64,000 bases of DNA from Marsupella aquatica (taxonomy: Eukaryota; Marchantiophyta): positions 19,902,001-19,966,000 of the forward strand of contig OZ316898.1 in NCBI GenBank assembly GCA_973895155.1, given 5' to 3'. Numbering within the stretch: position 1 is the first letter of the stretch; each line of letters starts with the position of its first letter. The translations under genes and the position numbers were made by a program. This document shows, one piece after another, positions 35,801 to 47,965 of the stretch. Under the pieces are notes generated by a model. It had not been told where the DNA came from and did not search any database. It saw only the letters and a list, made by a program, of their open reading frames with translations.

Positions 35801-38800
35801 AATTGCCTTTGTTTATTTCTTGGTAGTGCAGTAAAATATAGTGTTATCTAAAATCAGATCTGGTCCCTTTCCTGCAGTTGATAGCACTGGAACTTCGGTC
35901 AAAGCTGAAGAGTCGTGTACAGGAAAATGGACATGTGAAGCTTCTCGCACATCATGACCTGGCTGATTTGAGGGCAGACGAATGCAGCAGGGATAGAGTC
36001 GCCGCTGCAAGGGCCAGTCGCGATTTTGAAGAGTCTGTCTCATCAAGCGGTATGTTCATGGCTTGTCGAAATTTTGTCTTTCTAGTGATGCAAGGTCACC
36101 CTATGTTCCTGCAAAATTAGAGCACGACGCATTCTGTTCTGCCTGGCTCCAAATCCATGAAGTGCCTCCGCAGAGGGGGAATGATCGATTTCAAAATCAA
36201 CGTGGCAAGACTGTCGAGCACTGATGTGATGCCTGTTGCTATCAAGGTATAATTGAGATTTCTAGACCCTTAGGTAGCAGGGGTGTTTTTTGCTTGTTAA
36301 TGCAGGAACTGAAGATGAGATTGACTACGTTGGTGTGTTGAATCGAGTGCTCCCTGAGGATATTCGAGTCCTGGGTTGGTGTCCTGTGCCACGGGACTTC
36401 AATGCAAGGTCTCGCTCCATTCCGTGGAAGGTGTTCTTTGATTACTTTTGATTTTCTGTAGGGTCTGCTCCGCTTTGGGAAAGGCAAATGAGCCATTGTC
36501 TTTCTCGCTTGGTCATTTGTATATCCAATATAGTTTGTATATTTACAAGCAATGTCTGTGGGCATAAGTGCAGGTTCAGCTGCTTGTATCGTGAGTACAA
36601 GTATTTTTTTATCAACACAAATATGGACATAGATGTAAGGCCGTTCGCTCCGACCTAGTATGCTGCTCATTAATTGTTCTGCCAGAGTTTGTTGTCCTTA
36701 TACCCGGTTTCCCATTTGATTTCTTCATTAATTTTGGCATTGTTCTGTATCCAAGTTATTATTTAAAATGACCAGCTGTTCGATGAGTCGGAGATATGTT
36801 GGCAGCGTTTACTGCTGGACAATCTCGCTGGTTTTGTTCGGGAATGAAATTTTTCCTCGAAAGCTGTTTGCTCAGCTTGTCACAGCACATACGGCGTCCC
36901 CGTCTAATGTTATAACTAGCACTACCATTCTTTCAGATTATTATCGTTTCTACTTCCCTAAAAATTCTGGATACCTAATCTAACTCAAATATGTCTGTGC
37001 CACAGGCAATGAAAACAGCAGGTTCGAAGTTTTTGGGTGACCATGATTTCCGAAATTTCTGCAAAATGGATGCTGCCAATGTGCACAACTTCAGGCGAAC
37101 TATCTCCATTTTTGAGATTCTCCCAGTGAATGAAAGGTCCTTGGCTTCACTATGCTATATGCTGTCATCTTTGAAGGAACTGGTAATCTTCAAATTTTAT
37201 ATGCAGCCAGTTTGCAGGATCTGCGTGTTTTAGGTGGTGAAGTCGTACACGCGTTCGTGCTCTTTTATGTGTTGAATTATAACAAGCATTTGGATGAATG
37301 GGCTTGATGTTGAGTTTCAATCCCGTAAATCATTAAAATCCTAAAGTACGACTGATCTTCAGAAGGCAAGATATGAATGATGTGTCAAACGAGTTGCTAT
37401 GGATGGGAATGAATGAAGTTATTTTCGTCATTTTGATGTTCAATATCGTCACAATTCTTCACTGACTTGAGTGAAAACCTTCACAGCTGGGCCGGAAAGC
37501 AGGTCTGGGTGATGAGAATTAGGGGTACAGCATTCTTATGGCATCAAATCCGCTGCATGGCAGCCGTCCTCTTTATGGTGGGCCAAAGAGACGAGCCACC
37601 CTCGGTACGGCTTGTTTAATTTGAGTTCAAACATGGTCAGCATAATTTGCTCCTTCAGACGTTAATAGTTCAAATGTTAAGAGGATGATGTATGGTCTGT
37701 TTGAGACCTGTTTGGCATCAATTCTTTGTGGTGGACAGAAATACGAGCCACCCATAAAACTGATTCTCAACTTCATGATTGAGTTCAATAATATCTAGGA
37801 CAAGCATTAAAAGGACTCAAGTAGAATTTGGCAGCTACATAACTGTAATATAATGCGTGGTGTGCTTCGAGTTGCAAAATATTCTCATCAGGATTGTATG
37901 TGGACCTATCAAAGCAGCGTGGGAGTATCCTGTTTGACAAAACATTTGAGACAGATTGTGGAGGAGCTGCTCAACGTGGGAAAAGTAACAAGAAAGCCAC
38001 AGTACATCATGGCCTCTGAATTACCTCTGGTTTTACATACCTGTGGGTTTCAAGGGGTCAATCTCCACTGTGCATCAAGTAAGATAACCTCTCGTACTGA
38101 ATCGAAAGTATTTCGTCAGTGACTGCATGAGGTTTTTTCTTAATATATATACCAGCTAGACCCGCTTTGAAGAGGATACAGCCCTTGAGATGCGCTTTTG
38201 TTTGTTTCGGGTCTGTGCAGAGCACTATAGACAGAAAGCATACATGTACAAAACAGACCATACTCTAGATTGAAGTGGTCTTGTACTGGTGTGAAAGGTG
38301 TAATAACTTGTATAATCTCTGTTGTACTCAGGAGCTGCCAAACACCTTCAGCTGCATCTGAACAAAATCATGGAGCAAACGTTTCTCCAATTGGCTCTTC
38401 TTCAAGAGGCAATATCAGAGCTACCCATCTTAGGTGAGTAGGTTGTTCTTTGGGAGTTTTGGTTGTTCTGGTCGTAACTTTACAAGTTAGTTGCTTTTAT
38501 GCGGCCCACCTTTAGCTGGTCGAAACAAACTGCTCTGGTTTCAGTCCCTGGTGTCAAGAAGCATATGCGTATCCGCCACCATCATGTACTGAAAGGCATC
38601 AAACTACAGTAGGTGAACTCTGATACGTGGAAAGTGAATGGAAGCACGGATATCTCGCCAACTTTTGATTTTGGCGCACTTGATTTCCTTTGCATTCTTG
38701 TGTCAGACGCGGAAGAACAGATCACAGTGAAGAAACAGCATGCTCCGTTATTGGGTCGGCTAACTGAACGTAAGATATCTGCAGTCATGATTGTTGTGTC

Positions 38801-38964
38801 TTCAATGCTCTTTTCAAGTGGGTGATTTCAACATCTTTCCTTGGTTTCCTATGTAAAAGGTTATTTAGCATGCCTTTCTTTTCATTGTAGTTTTGCGACC
38901 TGCTAACTTTTCATTGACACCTGCAGCATCATACGACGAGCGGAGAGGGAGGAAGAGCGTTTGA
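32829..38964 (+). CDS. PUS3: tRNA pseudouridine(38/39) synthase, PUS3/DEG1-like (TruA family)
   Basis: Converts U38/U39 of the tRNA anticodon arm to pseudouridine. Exons placed: 32829-32924, 33704-33766, about 33872-33943, about 34007-34401, about 34712-34755, 34907-34952, 35255-35365, 35878-36049, 36306-36408, 36574-36634, 37006-37136, about 37487-37604, 37955-38078, 38332-38433, about 38542-38606, about 38718-38770 and 38930-38964. Family marks in order: coiled-coil start ([18 protein letters not shown]); [12 protein letters not shown] and [24 protein letters not shown] with the catalytic Asp in [74 protein letters not shown]; ending [12 protein letters not shown]. Total is about 600 residues. 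The N-terminal third (33872-34401) is uncertain because two frames compete. The end faces the convergent splicing-factor gene. Confidence 0.92.
33064..33099. repeat. GAA trinucleotide run in the first PUS3 intron
   Basis: About twelve consecutive gaa units lie between coding exons 1 and 2 of the synthase gene. Confidence 0.95.
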
Positions 38965-39175
38965 TTCATTTAAGCTTTATCAAGCTCCCTCCATCAGTGA
39001 TCACTGCTTCAATCTTTACGGTCTGGTTGAATATCTTTTTGGCCAGGCTTCAACCTAGTAATGGCCAGGTACCCGCTGAAGCTGCTGCACTCTTCAGACT
39101 ATTGTGATGAAGACGAGCTTTTAAAAATTAGGGGCGTGCCAAATTGGCGTATACGAAACTCGTTAGCAGCAAGCT

Positions 39176-39257
39176 AACATCACGTTTGGAATGCTGCACT
39201 ATCTGAGAGAATGTCAAACATCACGTTTGGAATGCTGCACTATCTGAGAGAATGTCA
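39176..39257. repeat. Two-copy tandem repeat, 41-bp unit, between convergent genes
   Basis: catcacgtttggaatgctgc recurs with a 41-bp shift (cacgttt at 39181 and 39222), and the copies are identical over the unit. It lies in the 3' region shared by the PUS3-like gene and the minus-strand splicing factor gene. Confidence 0.9.
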
Positions 39258-39756
39258 TTGCTTCTGGGTATGAAGGTCATATACATCCAGATCTTTTCAT
39301 GGTATAGCTCCTCATCCGTTAGGATGAGAGAGCTCCAGAACTTTTAGAGGTGCCCTGCTCTGGCCATTGAGTAGACAGATAGTAGAGATTGATGTTAGAC
39401 ATGGTGGTATATTAGTTGAATCGCAAGCCCCTACTTGTTGTTAAACCGGTAAATGATGGGAGGAGACCGTTCAGTAAAAATCATCAAAGAGTTTTCCAGT
39501 GCAAAACTACTGAGTCCTCTTGGAGGCATTTTTTGATTATGAGGTGATGACTGTCTATTGCTGCTTTTAGTAAGGTGCTGTTCTGAATTTCCAGAACGTT
39601 CAGGTCAGCTGCAACTTTGCGTCAGTAGGCTAGAGATTTGGACATTGAATGACCATGTACCACTGCAGACGTTCAACTAGCAAGATGAGACAGTCCAGTA
39701 ACACAAGATGTGTTGTATTCTTGAAAAATTGGACCAAAGTTCCAGCGATGCAAGAC

Positions 39757-42700
39757 TTATGTTTCCTTAACGCCAGTCCACCTGTCGTCTATGTTAGGGG
39801 TCTTCTCCTTTTTATCAATCTCATACTCTTGAGTCATGATCTTCCTTCTACTCCTTCCTTCACTATACCTATGATAGTGACTTCTATGCCTCTTATGACC
39901 ATAATCAAGGTCACTATTGTCACTCGAATCACTGTTATCAACACTCTTCCTGCTCTTATTATTGCGTGTTCTTGTCTCCAATCCCTTCTCATAGTATTTC
40001 TCTTTCAGCGGCACATCATTGGCCCTTGATTCAGTCTGATCCGCTGGAGTTACTACCTCCGAAGTCTTGCTTCTACCCTTGAAGCTACTTCTGAGATCCA
40101 ATGATTGTCGTCTATCGGAGTCTCTGAGATCTCTTGATCGGTGCCGCTTGTACTTGCTATCGTCGTCTGCGTCTCTAAACAAACGATTGAAGGAGCGACT
40201 TCTATCTCGTGAAGTAACTCCCCCGGGTTCGTCGATAAATTCATCACTACCTTCCCCTTCGATATCATCCTCGTAAATTTTATGACGTTTTTGCTGTTGC
40301 TCCTCTCCTGTATCAGCCGTCAACTCACGATTATCCCTGGTAGGTGACTCACTCTCACGGGGACGACGACCATGGTTGAATTCCCAATCATGTCCGCTGT
40401 CCCTCTCGACCAACTCGTTGGAGGATGAAAGTTTATGTGCATCTCGCCTTCTGTGGCTTTTGTGCCCTCTCCCTTGATCTTCAGAATCCGGACGATAATG
40501 CTCGCTTCCATTGTCATGCCTTCTATGTTCCCTGAGCCTGGCTAAGTTTTCACGGTCATCTCGATTTGAATGGTGGTGTCTGTCTCTGCTCCTCCGTTCT
40601 GAACGTCGATACTCTCGCTGGGGGGGACTACCAGGAGACCGGTGACGTCGTCGTACATCATCATGGAATTCATGATCATGTTCTTGTTCCCGTTCATTTT
40701 CATAGCCAAAAGTCTTTGCCATTTTTGCAACCCAGGACCGAGGACGAGGGCTATCCCAATCTGCCCAGTCATATTCACCACGAGGATTGCGAAAGCAGTG
40801 AAGAAAGTTGCAAGCTGATCCATGTGAGCAGAGCTGTCACAAGAACAGAGAAAATAATCTCACTAAGCAGCTAAAAGGAAAAAAATACCAGCCAATACAG
40901 TAGAGGTATGCATATAATATGAATTCACCTTCGATACCATGTCACTTAGTCTACATGCTCATAGACACCTGCATCTCCGCATTCAATAGTCGTTTGCAAG
41001 TAGCAACTCTATTTACAAAATGCACATTCGTACATGTAGCGATAGTACAACTCTGGCAAATGTCTTACGCATCGTCATTTAGAGGTTAGTCAGATACCTT
41101 GTGACGGCTTTTCATATATTCTCCACAGAGGGCAACCCTCCATCTCGTGACACCGACAAATTCACAAGTAATCTGAGACATAAGGCCAAAGGAGCTTGAG
41201 AAAGAAGTTTAAGAGCTTCCAGCCAAAAAGTATTATTTGCAAGTGGAAGCGACCCTCAATGCATGGATGATCAAAGCTAGCTCCACCAGCTAGAATCCAA
41301 TTGCTAGCCACTCAGTACAGTTAAGCGGAACCTAATCATTACGTAAGTCCATACTGATAACGTTTCAGGTATACAGACACTGAACCTGACAATTGGCAGA
41401 CATGCTTTAGATGAGATTGCTCACACAGCGGGTAGAACAAATTCTTGAAATCCTTGACAAGAAGCTCAAGAAACAAAGAAATAAGTCATACAGGCTATGA
41501 ATGAAAACACCTTTACATGACGAGCATTGAGACTGACCTGTCTTCCAGCATAGAAGCGCCCATTCAAGGCACTGTAGGCGGCCTGAGCACTAGCCTCAGC
41601 TTTGTAATGCACATAAAGATTTCCTCTTAAATGCGAGGATGCATTGTTGCAAACCTGAAACATGTCAAATTGGTCAAGTACCAGCACGACGTTTTTGAAA
41701 AATTTGATCCCACTACAATCCCTGTGGAAGAAACGTCAAGATTGTGATCATGTCATCCCGCGGGTGCTATGTTTACCTTGAAATTCACCAGTTCTCCAAA
41801 TTGAAGGAACTCTGAATGAACATCCTCGTAAAACTCTTCATAATGCTGTGCCACCTCCTCATCACTATGCTGTCATTCATTCAGCAGGCACAAACAGCAT
41901 GTAATGGCCATCGTAGCCCTAAGGCAAGGAAAGCGTCCAGATTGTCCCGCCTAACAAATATAGGCCACGACCTGGACCAACAGGTCAAGGATAGCTCAAA
42001 GGGTAGCAGGTAAAACTAATCTTATCGGTAGAAGCAACGTTACAAAACCAAGCAGAGGGCTGAACTGATTATTAATAGGACGGGTCCTTGCCTCTTTTGG
42101 TTGTTAAATCTTAAATTTCAATGGATGTAAAAATGTTCCAGATCATGAAAAGACTAACTCACAATCTCTACGGATCTATTAAAGTGCTGAAAATTATATG
42201 TTGGAAGCAAACTGGTGAGATTACAATAGCGAAGAGAAAAAAACGTCGAACGGCAAAAATCCAGTAGGGCTACTATGAATTCAAATATAGCGATCTATTC
42301 GAATGTTGGTGCTATGTGTATGCTATCAGCAGGATACACAGGTTGCTCGTTTCCCTTCATCCGGCCACCAAACGCGCTTTCCATCCATCGTCCGTCAAAG
42401 CCTTGTTCAATTGAATTCTGAACGTCTTTGTCAAAGATGAAAGACCCAAGAAAGCCGGCAGAAATTACCCTTTGCAATCTGTTGCTGAAACTAGACGTAG
42501 CACCAAAAATCCATGTGATGAAAGGAATACGGAGGACATACAGAGAAGACCCAAGCATGAACCTGTTGCCGGTAAGAAACAGAGTAGCCGGAAAATTCTA
42601 CAATCGCATTACCTAGTAGAGAATCCTGCATATATTGACGGGAGTGTCTAACATTCATGCTAGCTATCCCAAATACTACCCGGTTACAGAATTCAATTGT

Positions 42701-45652
42701 GACATGAAAAGTAAGACCATGGAGGGAATGAAAGAGGTAAGTGGAAGACACCAGAACTAAGACACGTCAAATTCGTCGAATACTATGTTCGTTGGAGTAG
42801 TGAGTCATCACTTTGCGAGGCAGTAATCTTCTTTCTGTCGAGCATCTCAAATCGCAAATATCACCACTACCTTCATAAACAGGCAATTGATAAAAGAGCA
42901 ATACAAACCTCTAGCCCTTCGTCATTCTCCCAAGCCAAGCCAGGACCAGTGTACATATTCCTCATAAGCAGTGTAAACGACTGATCTGGATACACATGCA
43001 CTCGACTGCACCTTACACCGAATCTGCACACTCCCGTCTTAATATGAAATGGACAGTGGGTCTTATCCTGGACACGAAACAGGTTTACAGGTAAGTAAAC
43101 TGACCAGCGGCAAGGCTAGAGTCTTGTACCAAAAGCAAAGCCCATAATGTACATCCTTTCTGAAACAAGATACCCACATTGAAAGCCATGCTTAGAGTTT
43201 TTGTCGGAGCATAACAGACTACCAACTGATTGCATCTCACAAATTAATTCCACAGCTTAGACAAACACTGGTACTCCAGTCACATGACGGTCAAAACCCA
43301 GAATGAAGACCTCTATTCCCAATGCCTAATTCTTGAACCAATACCATGACATTCCTGGCTTGAAGTAAGAGACGCTGCGAGTGAGTAAATACAAGGTCAC
43401 AAACAACACAGCGAAGAGGTACTTTTCGTATCCAATGCCGACATTTTGGTAGAAAAGTTTGATTACAGACCTGTTCAGTTCCAAACGAGGGAGTCTGCTC
43501 ACTAACAGATGGAGTTTGCAGGTACTTATTGTGGGACGCAAACGCCGCACTCTGGGGAGGCAATGGATTCGAAGTTGCCTGAGTAGCATCCTGTTGGCAA
43601 AGCCACCATTTACCAAAATGCAAGAATCCAACAAAAACTAATCCTATAGCAATGAAGTAAAAGGAGAGAAAAACAGAGTTCGTCTGTTAACTTTGATTGC
43701 AAATAAGGGCAAGCAGATGATTAACTATTCAGGCGAGTTCATAAAACCAGTACTGCATCTGCAACATTGTCCCCTCAGAATTGATACCTGAAGGCCTCGT
43801 GCTGCAGGAGGATCTGGAAGCACCTTGACTCTCCTCTTCCTGACAATGATCTCATTACCCTTCCAAATAATTTCAGGAGGGCCATTATCGTCCACATATT
43901 CCAGATCTTCTTCACTATCGTCACGCTTGCTAGCTTCTTCCTGCACAAGGATGCACGTACTTTAATTCGCGGGAAAAACTGTTCTAAAAGTTACAAATTT
44001 TTCCTCGTGACCATACAAAAAAGTACTATTGTTGCTGAAGCACCAGTACATCTCACATTCCCGAGGTTTCAAAATCTCCCCGACGTTTTCACGACGGAGA
44101 GACTCATGAAAGCTTCGATTCTGCAGCTGAACCTCTAACCACCGATAGGATGAACACAGCACAGGCTTCTACGAAACAAACATGACTGACCAATTTATTG
44201 AGCTCTTCTTGATGACGCTGAAAATCCTCCATCGCTTTCTCTTCGCGCTCAAGCCACAGTCTCTCTTGTTCGTCATGGTCAGCTTTCTCTTGGGCTAAAC
44301 GTTCATCTTCGATCTGTTCTTCCAGCTGAATTCTTAGTTGTTCTGCCGGATCATCAAGTCCAGCATTCTCCTGCAACTTCTCTTCTTCAGCAACCTGCTG
44401 TCTAATCTGTTTCCTTCGCATTTTTTTCAACTGTTTCCGCTTCGCCTTTCGACTTAAATGTGCAGGTTCCAGCAAATCTACCTTTGAGGTCATGATCTGG
44501 TCGCAGCTAGAATCCAGAATTGGGACTCCTGAAAGTTCTAAAAAACAAAAGATACAAATCAATTCCACCTCGTAGTTGAAAACTGCTCGCGATCACCCTA
44601 TCTAAGCCACAAGTTTGCTAAGTTTGAAGACTGGCAAGGCAACAAAGCACCTCCCAATTCCTCGATGGATTGCATCAGCCTGAAACTATGCTTCATCGGG
44701 GGTAATTATGTGCCTATTAAAAAAACAAAAGAACCCCCCCACACCCCCCCCGCCCCCCCCCCCCCCCCCCCAAATAAATAAATAAATTATGTGCCTCTTG
44801 GACTTAGCGCGTCTACAGCAGTCAGTCAATAGCAATATTTGGTTTGCTGCTAGCAGAGAAAACCCTCGATAACCGCTAAGTGGGTAGCCACTGGAGGCTG
44901 ATCGAAGAATTGCAGCTACAGACTAAATCATCAACGAGAAGTTCGTTTGCCTCTCCAAGTGTCAATTTACAATGAAAGAGTCTTGAACGCAATTAGACGG
45001 TCGTTATCGAGGGGATTCGCCCACTATTGACGGAACGGCTGAGTGCATCAAGGAATGGCACAAAGCCATTTCTCAACACGTCAAGGACGCCAACTCTAGG
45101 GGTCCACCCACTACTCATACTTAGGTCTCCACCCACTACGCATATTTATACTTATTGGGATGCGCTTGGAGATGGATGGATATGATCCTCAATTGGGGCA
45201 AGGGACAGCAAGTACACCAGGTGGTCGATATTTGTACGTAACCTTGCATATGAAAAACTCGCGGTGTGGAATTATCTCACAGTTTACTTTGGTCTACAAT
45301 TAGGGCTACAAATTCTGCTTCCTCTCTTTGACATTTCCTCGGACACCAAAGAATTACTGGAATTTTAATTTCCTAACGCAAATTCAACAATAATAGGCGA
45401 GGGAGTGCTCGACAGACACAGGTACCGTAGTCGCTAGGAGAAGCAGTAGAATCGAAAGCAAGACAGAGAAATCAGATCGCATTGTGGACGACGGACATGA
45501 AATTTGATGGCCGAAGATTGACATTCAAGGGAAATCGAAAAGTAAACCAGGTGGGGGAAATAGGTACCCGGCTGCTTCTGCCCCACGGCAATTCCAATAT
45601 CGTCGCCGTCGCGTCCACCCACATCCTCCACATCCTCGTCCTCGCCTGTCAT
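39757..45652 (-). CDS. U2AF35-related splicing factor (ZRSR/ZC3H5 type), 741 aa
   Basis: Recognises the 3' splice site; the animal relative ZRSR2 (Urp) acts mainly in U12-type splicing. Exons: 45568-45652, 44191-44537, 43788-43940, 43471-43590, 42909-43067, 41777-41869, 41538-41654, 41098-41172, 39757-40833. All phases agree (2226 nt), and an in-frame TAG lies 15 nt before the ATG. Order: basic, charged coiled-coil N-terminus ([16 protein letters not shown]); plant signature [20 protein letters not shown] (about 159-178); [12 protein letters not shown]; first CCCH finger C240-x8-C249-x5-C255-x3-H259; U2AF-homology RRM about 260-365 ([32 protein letters not shown]); second finger C374-x10-C385-x5-C391-x3-H395; [13 protein letters not shown]; and an RS/RD-rich tail of about 330 residues. 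The arrangement matches Arabidopsis ZC3H5 (At1g10320, from memory). Nuclear, by family. Confidence 0.94.
44733..44787. repeat. Poly-C tract followed by an AAAT run
   Basis: A C-dominated run of about 37 bp is followed by about four copies of aaat. It lies in the first intron of the splicing factor gene. Long homopolymers of this kind often have assembly-length errors. Confidence 0.95.
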
Positions 45653-45801
45653 CCTTCCCCACTTCTATTGCTTGCGGCTTGACTGAGACTGTTGGATGCT
45701 ACCTCATCAGCCTCTTTCGATTCTCTACATACACCATTTCCATTGCTGTTATGCGCCGTCTCTGCAGTCACTCGTGACAGTGGTGGGCAAACCTGTCGCA
45801 T
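45649..45801 (-). promoter_or_regulatory. Possible upstream ORF overlapping the splicing factor start (ATGA)
   Basis: A 50-codon frame starts at ATG 45801 (MRQVCPPLSRVTAETAHNSN...) and ends with TGA at 45649-45651, sharing the tetranucleotide ATGA with the main ATG at 45652-45650. If transcription starts upstream of 45801, ribosomes finishing this frame would stop exactly on the main start. Whether the mRNA includes it cannot be told from the sequence alone. Confidence 0.35.
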
Positions 45802-45859
45802 CGGATTTATCTTGGAAGCATTTAACAAGTAAAGAAAGACTACTGGAAGGTACACTGAA

Positions 45860-46895
45860 TGTATGAAAATTGCCCTGCCCTATGCTGCGCTGATCTGAAT
45901 AAACCCAATTTTTGCTTTCCCTCTACGCGCCTAGAGTGCCTTCTCTCCTGTTGCTCGCGTTTGTACTCGAGTCATATCCCTGACATCTTGTGATTGTGAA
46001 TGTAATTGGAACTCATCTACAGGAGAACCTCATCAGTACTTAAAATTCTGTTGCGGAACCTCACCAGTACTAAAAATTCTGTCACTGCAAGACTACGATA
46101 GAGGCAGCATGCCTTGAAAAGGACCTGATAGAGTGGGGTCGGAATTGAATGGATTGCTCAAGCGTGAACAACAGAGGACGAGTTGGATCAACATTTCAGA
46201 AACGGAGAAAAACAAAAGAAAATCTAATTAGTGTCCATGCAGGATGATCCAAACTTCGGCAGATCGAATCCATCCCCCACAACTCGAGACTCCCTTTGAA
46301 CTCCTTAAACCCTAATGCACCAGGTTCCGGAGCGCTTCTGCTACAGTTTACATTAATGGTTTCACTTCATTCATACGATGCCTAAAACGATAAAGCAACA
46401 GACTACTCAGAATTTCTCACGGAAAATTGCGTGAGGAGAATGTAATGCACACGAATCTCAAAAACAGCTTCACGAATGAGGGATTTCTAAACAGCAGTCA
46501 TCGAACGAACAGACGATGGCGTGAAATTGCGGCGAGAACACACCTTCAAGGGATGAAACATCCGCATGTGGATGATACAAAACAGGCACTGAACTCCAAG
46601 ATTACATGAAGCTGCTCGACAGTCGCAGCTCATAGCCAAAGCTTCGGGAGTGGAGACTTTTGGGAGCTTGAAGAGCTCCATTAATTTAATCGAATTTGGC
46701 CCCCTCTGCTTCCCACATCGCTCAGCAGCTGCTGTCACAACAAAAATGGAAGGAGTGCCCTGTGACCCGCCATAATGCCCTGCTTACACTCTCTCACCCC
46801 GCCTATCTCCCTGCCCACAGACACTATTCTTTCCTATGAAGGGATTCGATAAATATGTAACTTATAAAGGGATTGGATATATATATCTATATCTT
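45860..46895. other. Upstream region of the splicing factor gene with one candidate exon
   Basis: Mostly unstructured. On the minus strand 46681-46544 reads from an ATG (MELFKLPKVSTPEALAM...) through a Cys-rich stretch (CDCRAASC, LFC) to a donor-like gtgtgt, 46 codons in phase. I found no partner exon, so I do not call a gene. A short repeat of the aaaattctgt type occurs near 46030-46080. Confidence 0.3.
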
Positions 46896-47965
46896 CACAA
46901 CCTAGAGTTGGGGCCTAGGCTCCTAGAGTGAAGCCTTATGAAGGGATTCGATATATATATATATAAAGTGCCAATCACAACCTCGAGTTGGGGCCTAGGC
47001 TCCTAGAGTGAAGCGTGTAGACTAGACACTAACACTATGGTTCACCATGTGGATGGGAAAACTCATGACCATGATCTATGTCAAATAATAAGCATGTATG
47101 CCATTTGTCATGATTTATATTTACATTAAAAAATGGACTTTATGGCCACAATAATATATGTGCATAGATGAAGGATGTGTATAGAAAAGAGTATGGTTTG
47201 TCATATATGATTATTAAAATGATTCTATGCATGATGGTTTTTTTTATCAATTTATTAACCTTCAAAGAATATGAATAAAGAATTTATTCCGGTGACATTT
47301 TTATTGTTCTCCTTGCTATTCAAGTTCAAAGAACGAGTAGTCAAGGCTAGTATATATAAAGTGTGAATTACAAGCTAGAGTTGTGTCCTAGTGTCGTCTA
47401 GAGTGACAGACTAGTCTTTCCTATGAAGGGATTGGATATATCTTACTATATAATCACAAACATAAGCTACTTTTAAGGGCTATGGTTTCTAGAGTGAAAC
47501 CTCTAAGGATTAAATATATAATGACTCAGAATAAGACAAATGTAAAAGGTGCACGAAAACATAGGTACGCAAAGATAAGGGAAAAGAGTATAGATTTATT
47601 TATTTTTCTGGTTGTTTTTGTTTTCAATTCTATTTACTTTCAAGGAACGGATAGTAAGGCTATTATATCTTATTTATAAAGCGCCGACTACAAGCTAGAG
47701 TTGTGGCCTAGGTTTCTAGAGTGAAACCACTAGACCCTAACTCTATGGCTCATCATACATGATGGGAAAACTCATAACTATGATATATGTCAAATGATAA
47801 TCATGCATGTTTTTTGTCATGATTTTTAATATGTGCATTAAAAAATGGGTTTTTATATCATTCAAAGAATTTGAGTAACATATATACTATTTTGGTGATA
47901 TTTTTATTGTCCTCTCCTCTATTCATGTTCAAAGAAGGGTAGTCAGGGCTAGTCTCAGTAATAAA
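46896..47965. repeat. Diverged tandem repeat units of about 300-400 bp
   Basis: The block (c)acaacctagagttggggcc recurs at 46896 and 46976, and in diverged form at about 47369 and 47689 (tacaagctagagttgtg). In the complete units it is followed by gatgggaaaactcat (about 47053 and 47763), atatgtcaaat..ataa.catg, tgtcatgattt, and finally ttcaaagaa.g.gtagtca.ggcta (about 47328 and 47931). Three to four units are present, with no coding content. Confidence 0.7.

Noticed and set aside
35813-36046. Minus-strand 77-codon frame similar to a minus-strand frame at 5568-5801
   Set aside because: The similarity is the antisense shadow of the duplicated PUS3 exon and not a second conserved protein.
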